From contig NZ_SMBP01000006.1 in NCBI RefSeq assembly GCF_004341945.1, positions 62,001 to 126,000 of the forward strand: a stretch of DNA of 64,000 nucleotides, written 5' to 3'. Origin of the DNA: Longicatena caecimuris (GTDB lineage Bacteria > Bacillota_I > Bacilli_A > Erysipelotrichales > Erysipelotrichaceae). The notes beneath the pieces are model-generated. The model ran no database searches and was not told the origin of the DNA. It saw only the letters and a list, made by a program, of their open reading frames with translations. Position numbers and translations under genes: made by a program. Below, piece by piece: positions 7,906-15,862 of the stretch; the stretch's first letter is position 1, and every line of letters begins with the position of its first letter.

Positions 7906-9831
7906 TTATAGACGACTGTTATCTAAACTTTCGATTAATTCTTGATAATCCTGATTTTTCGCATAATATGTAATGCGCGTCTTTACATCGGCCCAGTTTG
8001 ATATTAAATGATACATATGATGTACCATTTCTTTATCACTTTCTGCATTCATATTCATAAAAAAGATATAACGCACATGCTGCTTTTCCCATAACATATG
8101 ATTTTTAAGACTTAAAAACGCAATAAATGGCGTATGGTAATCATAGCGGGAATGCAAACAGATGATGTCATTTCCAACTTCATTTCCTAAATGATAAATA
8201 CCGTTTACCAATTTCGTAGCTTCCGCTTCCCCCCACATAGCTGCCAAGAGCTTTTCTAGCTCCTTGTACACATCTTGTTTATTTTTACACAACAACCCTT
8301 CTTGATATAAAGAAGGCAGCAAATATTTGCGGATAGAACAATTGATATCATATTCACTCTTTAATAACGATAAAATCTCATGGTAATAAAATTCTACCTT
8401 TCCCTGTATATATACAACCGGTACTTTACTGCTTGGCATAATAGGGATAGTCGTTATTACGATATCATTGTGTTGAAAAGAGAAATTTTCCAATTCTATG
8501 ACATCACAAGTAACAATATCATCAATAAAACCTTTAAAATTTTCATTCAGCGTATTCAGCGTCATGATCATTTCCGGTCTGCCATAACCACTTACTAATA
8601 TTAAACGTTTCTTGATTCGGCTCTGATAACGATTTAAAGCTAGATTGAAATATAGTACCAGATACCCAAATTCATTATGGTCTATTTCAATCTGTAATTC
8701 CTCTTCAATCACATCAACAGCTTCCAACGTTAGCTCCACTGCAAATTGATAACGCCGATTATTTTCCAATAATAATGGATTCCGTAAAGTCAATTGCAGG
8801 CGAATACGCTCTGCCATGGATGGAATATGCAGCTTTAAGAATTCATATATCTCCGTATCCTTTTTGAAAGATATGGCGAAGCGCTGCTCAATACGTTTGA
8901 ATACCTTTTGTAATAAAGCATCCATATAGGATAAATCAAATTTGCGGATATCTTCATTTCCCATCACTGTCTTAGATAAGATATGCATCGTTAGATAAAT
9001 CGTTTCATGTTCAGGCAAAATGATATTCATCTGCTCTTCCAACATTTGCTTCAATTCTATGGCAGCTTTGTACGCTTTATGTTCTTTCATCTGCTGCATT
9101 ACAGCGTCATCAAAACGAACATATTGATAAAATTTACAACGACGAAGCTCTATAACGATATGTATGACCATATTTTGAATAGAAGCATCTGAGAAATGAA
9201 TGTTATGTTTATTTAAAACATGCAATAGTGCCTCTCGTATATAACGTATCTCATTTTGATTATATTCACTGGAAAACATCACATTGTTTTGAACAAAGAA
9301 ATCTTGCATCTTATCTTGAAAGAAAAAATCATTGATACAAATACGTTTCTGAATTTCACTTCCTTCTACGATGATTCCATTGTTGTTTGATTGAACGATG
9401 ATAAGGTGATAATTATGTAATAAACGTTTCACTTCTTTAATATCCAAAGAAATCGTATTGCGGCTTACGTATAGTTCATCCGCTAGATCATCTAATTTTA
9501 TCGGATAATCTAAAGATAAAAGCTTTCGGATGATATATATGGAACGTTCTTTTTGCGTATGCGGAAACTGCCGAGGCGATTCACTCTGGATACGATTCTT
9601 GATAGGTAAAAAAGCTTCTTCATTCAAGATATGCAACCGATAGCCTACACCACGTTTAATTTCTAATTCAGCACCATAGGCTGTTAATTCCATCTTTAAA
9701 CCTTTTAATGTACTCTTAATGGTTCGTACACTGATATCCATCTGATCCGCCAGTTGTTTACTGGTGATATAATCTTGGGTATCCTTGAGAATACGGATGA
9801 TACCTTTTAATCGCTCATTTAACAATATCAT
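7906..9831 (-). CDS. PRD-containing transcriptional regulator (MtlR/LicR/BglG class)
   Basis: A 641-residue regulator with two N-terminal helix-turn-helix domains (TSKQLADQMDISVRTIKS near residue 25; DDLADELYVSRNTISLDIK near 115), two PTS regulation domains (about 185-290 and 300-400, with histidines in LPEHETIYLTMH, LKLHIPSM and DHNEFGYL), a IIB-like domain and a C-terminal IIA-like domain (LHSRYDYHTPFIAF). Such proteins activate PTS operons when phosphorylated on selected histidines and dephosphorylated at the IIB cysteine or IIA histidine. Here the IIB loop reads LVSGYGRPEM without the usual cysteine, so that input seems lost. It sits inside the PTS-SIS operon and most likely controls it. 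GGAGGAG precedes the ATG. Confidence 0.85.
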   Translation of the reverse strand: MILLNERLKGIIRILKDTQDYITSKQLADQMDISVRTIKSTLKGLKMELTAYGAELEIKRGVGYRLHILNEEAFLPIKNRIQSESPRQFPHTQKERSIYIIRKLLSLDYPIKLDDLADELYVSRNTISLDIKEVKRLLHNYHLIIVQSNNNGIIVEGSEIQKRICINDFFFQDKMQDFFVQNNVMFSSEYNQNEIRYIREALLHVLNKHNIHFSDASIQNMVIHIVIELRRCKFYQYVRFDDAVMQQMKEHKAYKAAIELKQMLEEQMNIILPEHETIYLTMHILSKTVMGNEDIRKFDLSYMDALLQKVFKRIEQRFAISFKKDTEIYEFLKLHIPSMAERIRLQLTLRNPLLLENNRRYQFAVELTLEAVDVIEEELQIEIDHNEFGYLVLYFNLALNRYQSRIKKRLILVSGYGRPEMIMTLNTLNENFKGFIDDIVTCDVIELENFSFQHNDIVITTIPIMPSSKVPVVYIQGKVEFYYHEILSLLKSEYDINCSIRKYLLPSLYQEGLLCKNKQDVYKELEKLLAAMWGEAEATKLVNGIYHLGNEVGNDIICLHSRYDYHTPFIAFLSLKNHMLWEKQHVRYIFFMNMNAESDKEMVHHMYHLISNWADVKTRITYYAKNQDYQELIESLDNSRL

Positions 9832-9893
9832 ATTTCTCCTCCTGCTTTTTCCATAAATATCCTGCTGTTTGGATATTCAAAATTAAGAGTACA

Positions 9894-11078
9894 TTATAGA
9901 TACCTGTTCTTTTTCAACCATGCATAAATGCGCAACATACCCTCTTTTAGCGTTTCTCTTGGGCAGGCAACATTCACACGCTGATATGCTCCATATGCTT
10001 TTCCAAAACCAATTCCCGGCTGTAATTCTACATGCGCTTCAAATTTCAGGCGTTCAGCAAAGTCTGCCGGTACCTGCAATGCAGAAAAATCAAGCCAAGC
10101 TAAATAGGTAGCCTGAGGAATTTCATATCTTACCAATGGCATAGTATTGGCAAGAAATTCCTTTAAGAACAGAAAGTTATCATAAATGTATGCACAGCAC
10201 TCCTCCCTCCATTGATCCCCCTTTGTATATGCTGCAATCAAAGCCTCAATACCAAAAATATTGATGCTAGATAAACCGCTTGCTTTCGCTACGGATGCAA
10301 ATGTTTCTTGTAACACCGCATTTTTAACAATTGCATACGATATTTTTAATCCGGCTAAATTAAACGTTTTGGTTGGTGCACCTAACAGAATCAAATTGTC
10401 ATGATATGCACATCGGCATTTTAACGCACTCACATGATGTTGATTCGGCATGATGATATCCGCATGAATTTCGTCAGATACTACCCATACATTATAGCGC
10501 TTACACAGTTCCATTACATTGTTAATTTCTTCCAATGTATAACACTGCCCCGTTGGATTGTGTGGGTTGCATAAAATAAACATACGAATGGATGCATCTT
10601 TTTTCAAACATTCTTCAAAATGCTGCAAATCCATGTGCCATCCGCCTTGTCCATGTTGTAAAGGATTATAAACGACTTCTCGTTGTAAACTTTTTGGTAT
10701 ATTAAAGAAAGGCGGATATACCGGAGGTTGTACGATTACCTTTTCATCATGTTTTACCAACATATCGATCAACGTATAAAAACCATATACAACGCCTGTA
10801 TTGAAGATGATTTCTTCTTTTCTCACCTCCACATCATGCTGTCGTTTTTCCCATTGTATGATAGCGTCATACAATTCCTTTGGAGGATCTGTATAACCAT
10901 ATATCGGATGCGCTGCCCGTTTTCTTATTGCTTCACTCACTTCAGGCAGACATTCAAAATCCATATCCGCAACCCATAAAGGAATCACATCTTCTTCTAT
11001 TTGATAACGGCTCTTATAACGATCCCACTTGGTACAACTGCTGTTCAAACGTGATTGGGCTTTATCGAATTGATACAT
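9894..11078 (-). CDS. MalY/PatB-type PLP aminotransferase (C-S or C-N lyase)
   Basis: A 394-residue fold-type I PLP enzyme of the MalY/PatB group. Recognisable segments are VIPLWVADMDF near residue 33, YGYTDPPKELYDAI, CNPHNPTGQCYT, VVSDEIHADI and the PLP-lysine motif APTKTFNLAGLKISYA. Family members cleave cystathionine or S-conjugated cysteines by beta-elimination or transaminate, in the cytosol. Its place between IIB and the PRD regulator of a PTS operon suggests it handles the amino-acid part of an imported amino-sugar or thioglycoside conjugate, which is inference. A perfect hairpin separates it from the PTS genes upstream, so its expression could be lower. Confidence 0.85.
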   Translation of the reverse strand: MYQFDKAQSRLNSSCTKWDRYKSRYQIEEDVIPLWVADMDFECLPEVSEAIRKRAAHPIYGYTDPPKELYDAIIQWEKRQHDVEVRKEEIIFNTGVVYGFYTLIDMLVKHDEKVIVQPPVYPPFFNIPKSLQREVVYNPLQHGQGGWHMDLQHFEECLKKDASIRMFILCNPHNPTGQCYTLEEINNVMELCKRYNVWVVSDEIHADIIMPNQHHVSALKCRCAYHDNLILLGAPTKTFNLAGLKISYAIVKNAVLQETFASVAKASGLSSINIFGIEALIAAYTKGDQWREECCAYIYDNFLFLKEFLANTMPLVRYEIPQATYLAWLDFSALQVPADFAERLKFEAHVELQPGIGFGKAYGAYQRVNVACPRETLKEGMLRIYAWLKKNRYL

Positions 11079-11144
11079 TTCATCACTCTCCTTTTCTTAC
11101 ATCCGGTTTACGATGCTTTATTTGGTATTATGCAGAATAGGACA

Positions 11145-11173
11145 GAAAACATCACAGAAGCCGTGATGTTTTC
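11145..11173 (-). terminator. Attenuating hairpin inside the operon
   Basis: GAAAACATCAC (11145-11155) pairs perfectly with GTGATGTTTTC (11163-11173). On the minus strand it ends in TTTTC, a modest tail, so partial termination between the PTS genes and malY-like gene is likely. Confidence 0.55.
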
Positions 11174-11177
11174 ATTC

Positions 11178-11666
11178 TCATAATTTATTAATCAGCTCCA
11201 TTAGATCATCATCTGCATTATCTGGTACCTGTTTGCCGGTAAGTTTTACACCACGTCGTGACAATTCTTGAAAATCTTTAATTTCTTCATCTGTTACATT
11301 GATACTTTTTTTCACATTTCGCGTTCCATCACGCGCTGGAAGATTTCCAACATTGATTTCTTGAACCTCTACACCATGATCCATCATACGCAAGATATCT
11401 TTAGGTCTGCGTACGACCAAAATGACACGCTGACCTTCATATTTACCACTTACTAAATTTTTTGTAGCTTTTTCGATATTCAATAACGATGATTTTAAAC
11501 CTGCCGGAACAACTAAACGTAACGCTGCTTTTTGAACATCATTTTCATACATGGCATCATTCGCCACCATGATTCTTGTCGCGTTTACAGCATTACACCA
11601 ATATACCGCTACCTGACCGTGAATCAAACGATCATCAATACGAACATGTACCAAACCTTTTGTCAT
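11178..11666 (-). CDS. PTS mannose/fructose/sorbose-family EIIB (second copy)
   Basis: A 162-residue cytosolic IIB of the mannose superfamily that carries the phosphoryl group from IIA to the incoming sugar. The phosphorylated histidine is His16 in VRIDDRLIHGQVAVYW; NVGNLPARDGTRNVKKS and KGVKLTGKQVP-like elements are typical. It follows the IID gene by 13 bases with GGAGGTAG upstream. A second, clearly different IIB lies at 14088-14582, so one copy may serve transport and the other signalling to the PRD regulator, or the two may handle different substrates. Confidence 0.9.
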   Translation of the reverse strand: MTKGLVHVRIDDRLIHGQVAVYWCNAVNATRIMVANDAMYENDVQKAALRLVVPAGLKSSLLNIEKATKNLVSGKYEGQRVILVVRRPKDILRMMDHGVEVQEINVGNLPARDGTRNVKKSINVTDEEIKDFQELSRRGVKLTGKQVPDNADDDLMELINKL

Positions 11667-11679
11667 AACACTACCTCCA

Positions 11680-12474
11680 TCAGCCTAAAATGCCGGCTAC
11701 ACTACAGACAATTCCCAAAATCATCACAAAGATAATAGCTTTAAAAGATGTCATTCCCTTTCTATTTAATAATGTATACACCAATGCTACTAATAAAACC
11801 GGAATCAATGAAGGCATAATTTGATTTAAGATGTTTTGTAGTTCCATTTTAACTTCGCCGCTTTTAAAGACAAATGGTACATTGGCATTTACAACACTAG
11901 GTATCAAAGCTCCTACGACCGTAAGTCCTAAGATACTTGCAGCTTCTGTTACTCGATTCATCTTATCCCCAAGATTTTGAATTAGTTTTGTCCCTTCACG
12001 ATAACCGATACGAATAAATTGACCTCGCAAAGCAACACGGATACAACCCCAAATCAAATACATGATAATCCCGATAGGATTTCCTTCTAATGCCATATAA
12101 GAACCAATAGAGAAGAAGATCGTATTGGCAATCACACCGAATAAAGTATCCCCGATACCGGCAAGTGGTCCCATCAAACCAGTTTTGATGGCGGATACAG
12201 CTTCTAAAGCTTCAATTCCTTCTTTTTCTTCCATTGCGATATCTATACCGAGTATGATTTCCGCAAATTCCTGATGAGTATTAAAGAATTGTAAATGTGT
12301 ATTCAGTGCTTTTTTCATATCCTCCTGCTCAGGATACAATTTTTTTAATACAGGTATCATAGAGAAACAATATCCCAAACCTTGCATCTTTTCATAATTC
12401 CATGCTGCCTCACCTAATAACAACCAGCGATATCTAACTTTTTTAATGTCTTGTTTTGTAATTGGCTCATTCAT
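11680..12474 (-). CDS. PTS mannose-family EIID membrane component
   Basis: A 264-residue IID protein. It has the family's N-terminal pattern (LLGEAAWNYEKMQGLGYCFSM), the central GLMGPLAGIGDTLFGVIANTIF motif (quoted here as GPLAGIGDTLFG) and C-terminal membrane segments. With IIC it forms the sugar channel in the cytoplasmic membrane. The start at 12474 (MNEPITK) leaves 9 bases after AAGGAG; the ATG at 12480 leaves 3. It overlaps the end of the IIC gene by 8 bases, indicating translational coupling. Confidence 0.9.
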   Translation of the reverse strand: MNEPITKQDIKKVRYRWLLLGEAAWNYEKMQGLGYCFSMIPVLKKLYPEQEDMKKALNTHLQFFNTHQEFAEIILGIDIAMEEKEGIEALEAVSAIKTGLMGPLAGIGDTLFGVIANTIFFSIGSYMALEGNPIGIIMYLIWGCIRVALRGQFIRIGYREGTKLIQNLGDKMNRVTEAASILGLTVVGALIPSVVNANVPFVFKSGEVKMELQNILNQIMPSLIPVLLVALVYTLLNRKGMTSFKAIIFVMILGIVCSVAGILG

Positions 12475-13240
12475 CTTCATCAGCTCCTTCCATAACGGAT
12501 GTTAATTCTTTTTCGCCACTTCTGCGATATGCCAATAATGCCAGAGCAGCACCGACTAAAGCAACTCCCAACATAGGAATACTCATGTATGCAGATAGAA
12601 CAAAACCGATTATCAAATATGCTGTATATTTTTTGGTAGGAAGATATTTCAACAAGATAGCAATACCAACAACTGGTAATAATCCTCCGGCAACTTTTAA
12701 GCCATCACCTAACCAATCCGGGAAGTAAGCAACAAAATTTTGTACTAATTCACTGCCTAGCAGTAAACATAAGAATACTGGTATTGCTCTTGAGAATCCC
12801 CAACAGAAGATACCAAGGACATTCATCCGTTCAATGCCTTTTATATTACCGCTTTCCATATAACGATCCGCACGGTGTTGAAAGAACGTATTCGCAAAAC
12901 GAGCAAATACATCAAGCTGAACCAATAACATTCCAACCGGTACAGCCAAACCGATACCGAACTCCACACCTTTGCCACTGATCGTACCCAATGCCGTACC
13001 AATTAAAGCAGCAGACATGAAGTCCGGAAGTGATGATCCCCCAAAATTAGAAACACCTAAAACCATCAATTGTAAGGTTGCCCCTACAGTGAGTCCAAAG
13101 CTCAGATTCCCCATGACCACACCGGCAAAACAGCCGGCAATTAAAGGTCTGTTTAAACCAAAATCCATATGAATCGCATCGTTTATAGCAATAAATGCAT
13201 AAAGCGATAACAATATAATTTGTAGAAAATTAATTTCCAT
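12467..13240 (-). CDS. PTS mannose/sorbose-family EIIC permease
   Basis: A 257-residue polytopic membrane protein of the mannose-type IIC family with about seven hydrophobic segments. Characteristic stretches are DFGLNRPLIAG, GNLSFGLTVGATLQLMVLG, SLPDFMSAALIGTALGT and the Arg/Asp loop HRADRYMESGNIKGIERMN. It moves the sugar across the membrane during phosphorylation by IIB. AAAGGAG precedes the ATG and the gene follows the second IIA by 14 bases. The substrate cannot be read from sequence alone. Confidence 0.9.
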   Translation of the reverse strand: MEINFLQIILLSLYAFIAINDAIHMDFGLNRPLIAGCFAGVVMGNLSFGLTVGATLQLMVLGVSNFGGSSLPDFMSAALIGTALGTISGKGVEFGIGLAVPVGMLLVQLDVFARFANTFFQHRADRYMESGNIKGIERMNVLGIFCWGFSRAIPVFLCLLLGSELVQNFVAYFPDWLGDGLKVAGGLLPVVGIAILLKYLPTKKYTAYLIIGFVLSAYMSIPMLGVALVGAALALLAYRRSGEKELTSVMEGADEDE

Positions 13241-13254
13241 TTCCTTTTTCTCCT

Positions 13255-13677
13255 TTACTCATCTTCCATATTTTGTTTTGTTTTCAGTAATAACTCATTC
13301 ACATTAATCACATTTTCTTTTGCAACGGAAATGAGATTGTCCACAATTTGTGATAATTCCCCATTTCTTTGTAAATACGCTTCCATAACAAGAGGCAGGC
13401 TGATGCCGGCTATTAAATAACTCTTTTTTGAACTGGAAAATAACTGCGTAATAGCACTGCGGCAAGGTGAACCGCTGTAGATATCTGCTAATACGAGCAA
13501 TGGCATAGAATTTTGCCAATGGATACAGGTGTGAATTTTCTTTTCCAAATCTTCACTTGAATCATCCTCTTCAAGTGCGCAGTATGTTATATCTGGTTCC
13601 TCACCTAAAATCATTTTCATCGTCTGATGATACCCCTCTGCTAAAGCACCATGCGATAGTATCAGCATCTCGTACAA
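13255..13677 (-). CDS. PTS mannose-family EIIA (second copy)
   Basis: A IIA domain protein of about 140 residues. The phospho-accepting histidine is His9 in MLILSHGALAEG; LVLADIYSGSPCRSA is the second conserved loop. I place the start at the TTG at 13677, 8 bases after AAGGAG; the ATG at 13668 (MLILSHG) is an alternative. A start further upstream would add a tail overlapping the previous gene. The family normally has one IIA per system, but here two stand-alone IIA genes are adjacent and only moderately similar. Confidence 0.85.
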   Translation of the reverse strand: MYEMLILSHGALAEGYHQTMKMILGEEPDITYCALEEDDSSEDLEKKIHTCIHWQNSMPLLVLADIYSGSPCRSAITQLFSSSKKSYLIAGISLPLVMEAYLQRNGELSQIVDNLISVAKENVINVNELLLKTKQNMEDE

Positions 13678-13696
13678 GTGCCTCTCTCCTTCCTGT

Positions 13697-14101
13697 TTAT
13701 TCTTCATCATCTATTCGTTTGCGAACATTTACGATATCTTCTACAGCTGTTTTTTTCACGACAGCAGCCAATGTCTTTACATCATAATTTAAGCTTTCAC
13801 GAATGGCACTAATCAACATTACCAGATTCATACCCGTAATAACCTCTACCTGTGGATATTGCAAGGATAATGCAGCTATGCGTGTTGTCGCCCCGGACAG
13901 CAAATCGGTTAAAATTAAGACAGCGGCGTGATGCGATATAAAGTTTTTTACTTTTTTGTGAACATCGTTTATATCATCATCCGCATAAAGTCCGATAACA
14001 TGGACTTGCTGCTCAATTTTTATAAACATGGAGGCACTATCCAATAACTCTTTGCCGATGTTTCCATGTGTTACGATCAAGATCGTATTATCCTGTTCCA
14101 T
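13697..14101 (-). CDS. PTS mannose-family EIIA (first copy)
   Basis: A 134-residue cytosolic IIA that takes the phosphoryl group from HPr on His12 (ILIVTHGNIG). Conserved elements ILTDLLSGATTRIAAL and EVITGMNLVMLISA match the mannose IIA fold. The start at 14101 follows GAGGT by 5 bases and overlaps the IIB gene by 14 bases. It stands second in the operon. Confidence 0.9.
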   Translation of the reverse strand: MEQDNTILIVTHGNIGKELLDSASMFIKIEQQVHVIGLYADDDINDVHKKVKNFISHHAAVLILTDLLSGATTRIAALSLQYPQVEVITGMNLVMLISAIRESLNYDVKTLAAVVKKTAVEDIVNVRKRIDDEE

Positions 14102-14582
14102 GTCTGACCTCACTTAGATCTATCAATTGTTCCTTTTCTGCAGGTATTTGACGAATTTCCAACTTAACACCTTTGTTCATGAGCCGCTGACAAATTTCAA
14201 TATCTTCCTTGCGCAAAATCACAAAACGATTCAATACTATGGCTTCTTTATCTGATTTATTACGGTAACCGCCCACATTAATAGAGTGAATCGTAGGTAA
14301 TATCTCATGAAGCTGCCAAGCATCACTGAAATTTTCAACGATGACCATCACGCGATCATCATTTTCTAAGGCATCTAATAAAGCATCTCGGCATGCAGCA
14401 AGTTCATAAAACAGCAGTTCAACATTTTTAGGCTTCGCTAAATTCAATGTGACTTTAGAAAATTCATCATTCTCCACTTCATCATTGATGATAAAAATTT
14501 TGTCAATATGATAAAAGGATGTCCAGCTTTGTGCAACCTGTCCATGCAACAGGCGATCATCTACACGCAATACTTTGATCAT
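14088..14582 (-). CDS. PTS mannose-family EIIB (first copy)
   Basis: A 164-residue IIB with phospho-histidine His13 in LRVDDRLLHGQVAQSW. Compared with the IIB at 11178 it diverges in the middle (INVGGYRNKSDKEAI in place of NVGNLPARDG). It is the first gene of the PTS block, preceded by AAGGAGG at a good distance. The 160-base gap upstream carries a TGCAC-N8-GTGCA repeat at 14701-14718, which may be an operator or a terminator. Confidence 0.9.
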   Translation of the reverse strand: MIKVLRVDDRLLHGQVAQSWTSFYHIDKIFIINDEVENDEFSKVTLNLAKPKNVELLFYELAACRDALLDALENDDRVMVIVENFSDAWQLHEILPTIHSINVGGYRNKSDKEAIVLNRFVILRKEDIEICQRLMNKGVKLEIRQIPAEKEQLIDLSEVRHGTG

Positions 14583-14699
14583 GTGCTACCTCCTTCGCTT
14601 TTCATATCACTACTTCGGAAAAGATCGTTTTCTCCATTTAAAATATAACGTTTCCACTATTATTTTAAGATAGATTAGGTTACAGCGATATGTAAATCG

Positions 14700-14724
14700 T
14701 TGCACCTATATTCGTGCAATTTTT
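14700..14724 (+). repeat. TGCAC-N8-GTGCA inverted repeat, site A
   Basis: TGCAC (14701-14705), 8 bases, GTGCA (14714-14718), then AATTTTT on the + strand. It resembles the two sites upstream of the SIS gene at 15465. It could be a regulator-binding site in the PTS promoter region or a short terminator-like hairpin. Confidence 0.5.
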
Positions 14725-14742
14725 ATTATGACGCATGCTAAG

Positions 14743-15465
14743 TTAGTAAAGACGTGTATACTTTTGATAAAGGTCATCGTTAATGTTTTGCTTTGCTAAT
14801 CCGTTTAGACTGACAAAGACAGGTGGAGTTCCTCCTTTTTCAGCAATATATTGTGCTGTTAACACACTGATTGCCTGAACGATGAACGTATTCGCAATCG
14901 AGGAGGTTGGCATCATAGCAACATTACATCCTTCTACCGCTAAACAGGCATCACCTAATTCTCCGCAGTTATCAATCACAATATCCGCGATATCCATCAG
15001 CTTCTTACCGCTTTTTGCTCGTGATGTCGTTGCCGAAGAATGCTTGATGCTAGTAATCGCAATGACACGAGCACCTTTTTCTTTTGCACATTGTGCCAAT
15101 TCAACCGGATATGCATTACGCCCCGAATTTGAAGCAATGACAAGAACATCATCTTTTGTAATATGGTAAAGTTCACAAAGAATCGCTGCATAGCCGGATA
15201 ATTTTTCGATATAAGAACTTTTGGTAGGATGTTCCGTCATGGTCAATTCATTGGTAAGGATGGGTACCGTAAACGCTAACCCTCCGGCACGGCCATAAAA
15301 TTCTTCACAAACCGTATGAGAATGCCCACTACCACTGACAAAAAAGGTATGTCCATTTAGGAAGGCTTCTGCAATCCATTGCGCGCTTTGCTCAATGGCA
15401 GTTTGCTGCGTGGATTGAATTTTTTTGACGACCTGTATACCGGTTTCAAAAATTTTCTGATACAT
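14743..15465 (-). CDS. SIS-domain phosphosugar-binding protein (COG4821/UPF0309 type)
   Basis: A 240-residue SIS_2 protein with both canonical loops: GSGHSHTVCEEFYGRAGGL near residue 40 and ASNSGRN near residue 105, plus IDNCGELGDACL and the tail PVFVSLNGLAKQNIND. It is expected to be cytosolic and to act on, or sense, a phosphorylated sugar. GGAGATGA lies just upstream of the ATG. It precedes the PTS genes by 160 bases and its own leader carries two tandem TGCAC hairpin repeats, so it may be regulated jointly with but separately from the PTS block. It is the closest in motif quality to the fourth paralogue at 47966. Confidence 0.82.
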   Translation of the reverse strand: MYQKIFETGIQVVKKIQSTQQTAIEQSAQWIAEAFLNGHTFFVSGSGHSHTVCEEFYGRAGGLAFTVPILTNELTMTEHPTKSSYIEKLSGYAAILCELYHITKDDVLVIASNSGRNAYPVELAQCAKEKGARVIAITSIKHSSATTSRAKSGKKLMDIADIVIDNCGELGDACLAVEGCNVAMMPTSSIANTFIVQAISVLTAQYIAEKGGTPPVFVSLNGLAKQNINDDLYQKYTRLY

Positions 15466-15520
15466 TCATTCATCTCCTTTCTGCCCTTATTGTAAGAAGA
15501 GAGCAATGTTTTTCACATAT

Positions 15521-15583
15521 AAAAAAATGCACGTTTTATGGTGCAGGGAAAAATGACAAAAAAATGCACCATGCATAGGTGCA
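15521..15583 (-). repeat. Two tandem TGCAC hairpin repeats followed by T runs (sites B and C)
   Basis: Site B is TGCAC (15528-15532), 8 bases, GTGCA (15541-15545); site C is TGCAC (15565-15569), 9 bases, GTGCA (15579-15583). Read on the minus strand each is followed at once by seven T residues. They lie 63-118 bases upstream of the SIS start at 15465. They may be operators or tandem attenuators. The remainder of 15584-15862 shows no gene. Confidence 0.55.
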
Positions 15584-15862
15584 GAATTATTTTGGATAAA
15601 TGCGCATATAGCTTAAAATTATCTACTAATATGCCTTCGATATGAAAATTATGTAGGATCATCAACGTTTTTTCACTTATGGTGGGTGCAAATTCTCTCC
15701 TACTATGGCGCACTAACCTTTTTATGAATCAATTCGATTTACATAAAAAGGCCCTTGTTTTTCAAAATATAAACTTACAATTTTGATTATCAATATATGC
15801 CTTTAGAAGAATCAGGCAAATTCTCATAGTCTATTACGCAGATACCTACTATCTATTTTTAT

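Noticed and set aside
14600-14680. Possible catabolite-repression (cre) site before the PTS genes
   Set aside because: The best match, TGGAAACGTTATAT, misses several conserved positions.
14088-14742. Sigma-54 promoter for the mannose-type PTS
   Set aside because: No TGGCAC-N5-TTGCA element, and the regulator is PRD-only without an AAA+ domain.
15513-15713. 66-codon frame on the minus strand upstream of the SIS gene
   Set aside because: It is made of the hairpin repeats and T runs of the leader and lacks a ribosome binding site.
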